Assembly (NCBI GenBank): GCA_002722105.1
Contig: PBKF01000032.1
Coordinates: 10,819-17,477 of the forward strand
Length of the DNA: 6,659 nt
Reading direction: 5' to 3'
DNA from: Fidelibacterota bacterium
GTDB lineage: Bacteria > Marinisomatota > Marinisomatia > Marinisomatales > UBA1611
Below, piece after piece: positions 6,501-6,659 of the stretch (position 1 is the stretch's first letter; each line of letters begins with the position of its first letter). Made by a program: the position numbers and the translations under genes. The notes under the pieces are model-generated. The model made no database searches and was not told the origin of the DNA. It saw only the letters and a list, made by a program, of their open reading frames with translations.

Positions 6501-6659
6501 AAAATCTTTTGCAGAATATTTTGCAGATTATGGTATGGCATGCTATTTGGATTTGGTTAATGTTGATAGTACATATGGCGGTATTTATTCTTTTGAATCT
6601 TTAAATCTTGAATCTGCGCCATCAGGGAAAAGTGCAAGTACTTTAAAATGGGATAAGGC
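3595..6659 (+). CDS. Large secreted protein: five Ig-like modules plus a degenerate gluzincin-type protease domain (3' truncated)
   Basis: The frame stays open from ATG 3595 for 1021 codons plus two bases, with no stop before the window ends. A signal peptide fits the start (R2, R6, hydrophobic 8-18, cleavage near Gly20). Five tandem beta-rich modules follow, each opening with Y-x4-N-x-hydrophobic-x-hydrophobic-x-F/W at Tyr28, Tyr163, Tyr316, Tyr452 and Tyr582. Modules 1 and 2 also share a GAFxD motif (131-135, 283-287). From about 690 the chain resembles secreted metalloproteases of the peptidase MA/M30 type: DVDQNGK (772-778), GGEVIYID (821-828), HAITHEYTK (846-854), then WILEG with Glu870 as possible third zinc ligand. 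The second His of HEXXH is Lys854, so catalysis is doubtful. A DRNGNGVLDFE calcium-type loop lies at 210-220. The TGATG overlap links it to the PorV-like gene. A C-terminal sorting domain is expected beyond the window but not seen. Confidence 0.85.
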   Translation, partial: MRFSIRMFVVVLLGVNTISGVTPSGASYNTGTNILQLTFSENVSTVNVLLGRITITDGSNSHSLTGGTLPDSAYYTKTLDVSLLYGKVIDQLDQTIFGSAQTVQLWGTSATQVDAIESFNLANCSIIFESGAFLDEDSAHSDPASLPLTIIDQEAPLLSSASYSATHNHLQFIFNTPAQFDQIAEDRSVDGGPGDRSLAPEIGNNDPGEDRNGNGVLDFEVNILPFKIGFTDGADNSISLEGIKLVAQTEDSDTIDITLTLNDAKRLETSLDLTGLSINMSEGAFRDTSYNLFASSSITVPVSADSLPLTADSASYDYAKNEFYIYFRNSENTSFDIAPAPAPVWSKIQIYNSSDNFTLATGTPSANDNSLKLKDLSLDVIAQIENMIQYNDSGEIIDSVFCSLDAYTVYDRSENGNVAAPKIPIRFYSGSSSSTYATPMPDKDDTGGFVYYDAIGNLLSFSWDTKIGTFKGADLPDDDEIGENDFSDLSGIYLYDHEDTLSLSSGRVWRSSSKKTIFVELSEADEVLVETNEQKDTLHFLLDYYTFASTKDNGTPVITRDSSAFVQYSPDTLGPAITSVQYDIKSNSFTMNFTQPVSKTTFAADRFNFENVNGSSVFDGSLVTSLDSLDNYTSTIIVNLSTSGSSILDAMNNSDKTAFTMYVNDSTFIGLDNVSNAADTVHVDYGRNYWITSFEAFPSATAQKFCTIGYIGTQCDIYVDVASKDDFTDSLLTVIGQAFEDSVAFDSNVVQYGGQNISIASTVRSFAGNENDVDQNGKVIFVFTNILDEYGLGRNDTKSSLFVHGYSTPSDTVSNGQYANGGEVIYIDTNPLNVTSTNNDKNILFHAITHEYTKMVLQHNKPTEEPWILEGVSQLMQKKIFGDVVFFGESTSPSTSTGNQLTYLATGVNKLKGRTDQHNVNIFFTYLQERLAASSLENEPEWQIVNYICETQKVGVASVDTALVAVGASKSFAEYFADYGMACYLDLVNVDSTYGGIYSFESLNLESAPSGKSASTLKWDK
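3664..5649 (+). repeat. Five tandem Ig-like modules (protein-level repeat)
   Basis: Residues about 24-685 of the last protein hold five copies of one divergent module. The opening strand pattern Y-x4-N-x-hydrophobic-x-hydrophobic-x-F/W recurs at Tyr28/Asn33, Tyr163/Asn168, Tyr316/Asn321, Tyr452/Asn457 and Tyr582/Asn587 (bases 3676, 4081, 4540, 4948 and 5338). Spacings are 135, 153, 136 and 130 residues. Typical openings are YNTGTNILQLTF, YSATHNHLQFIF and YDIKSNSFTMNF. The pattern is like SwmB/Big-type bacterial Ig-like domains, which act as stalks or adhesive spacers on surface proteins. The copies are too diverged at DNA level to look like recent duplications. Confidence 0.7.
4222..4257 (+). 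other. Calcium-type loop inside the second Ig-like module
   Basis: Residues 210-221 of the last protein read DRNGNGVLDFEV: D1, N3, N5, G6, L8 and D9 of an EF-hand/thrombospondin-3-like loop, with Glu at 11 and not 12. It lies in a Gly/Asp-rich insertion (about 190-215) that may explain why module 2 is the longest. Calcium binding is inferred from the motif. Confidence 0.45.
5662..6657 (+). other. Peptidase MA/M30-like (gluzincin) domain with HEXXK in place of HEXXH
   Basis: Residues about 690-1021 follow the order seen in secreted gluzincins: a GTQCDIYVDV strand, a DVDQNGK turn (772-778) before the strand VIFVFTNI, an edge strand GGEVIYID (821-828), the active-site helix HAITHEYTK (846-854), then WILEGVSQL with Glu870. 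Further on, FFTYLQERL (923-931) and a YFADYGMACYLD helix fit the helical subdomain that follows the active site in this family. His850, Glu851 and Glu870 are in the expected places, but the second zinc His is Lys854. Glu870 is 16 residues after Lys854, the spacing I expect for this family. The domain may be a non-catalytic, structural or binding version. Confidence 0.6.

Overview
The window is one unbroken, tightly packed run of four co-directional genes on the + strand. The two outer genes are cut by the window edges. The DNA is AT-rich (judged by eye, not counted) and the starts lack strong Shine-Dalgarno sequences. The encoded proteins are all of cell-envelope or secreted type, in the style of Gram-negative bacteria that use the type IX secretion system (T9SS) in a broad sense. 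The VVPNPY...GKF C-terminal domain, a PorV/PorQ-like barrel and a TonB-dependent receptor side by side suggest the Neomarinimicrobiota (Marinimicrobia/SAR406) or a neighbouring Fibrobacteres-Chlorobi-Bacteroidetes-group lineage such as Ignavibacteria or Calditrichaeota. That placement comes from recalled family resemblance and was not tested by any search.

Layout. 1-285: the last 94 codons of an outer-membrane beta-barrel protein, probably a TonB-dependent receptor, carrying two EF-hand-like calcium loops shortly before its final strand. 285-2582: a 765-residue secreted protein with a conserved N-terminal region, a DxDxDG calcium loop, a fibronectin-III-like domain and a C-terminal sorting-type domain. 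2579-3595: a 338-residue PorV/PorQ-like outer-membrane protein. 3595 to the window end: a reading frame open for 1021 codons with no stop. It encodes a large secreted protein with five tandem Ig-like modules of about 130-150 residues, followed by a gluzincin-type (peptidase MA/M30-like) domain. In that domain the expected HEXXH reads HEYTK, so the protease may be inactive.

The three gene junctions overlap by 1, 4 and 1 nt (TAATG, ATGA, TGATG), so the genes are very probably one translationally coupled operon. A working model, which is inference, is that the receptor sits in the outer membrane, the PorV-like protein helps export or anchor the neighbouring secreted proteins, and the two large secreted proteins act at the cell surface, perhaps stabilised by calcium. 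The substrate is not visible. No RNA gene, mobile element, CRISPR array, promoter or terminator was found, and there is no non-coding stretch of any length.
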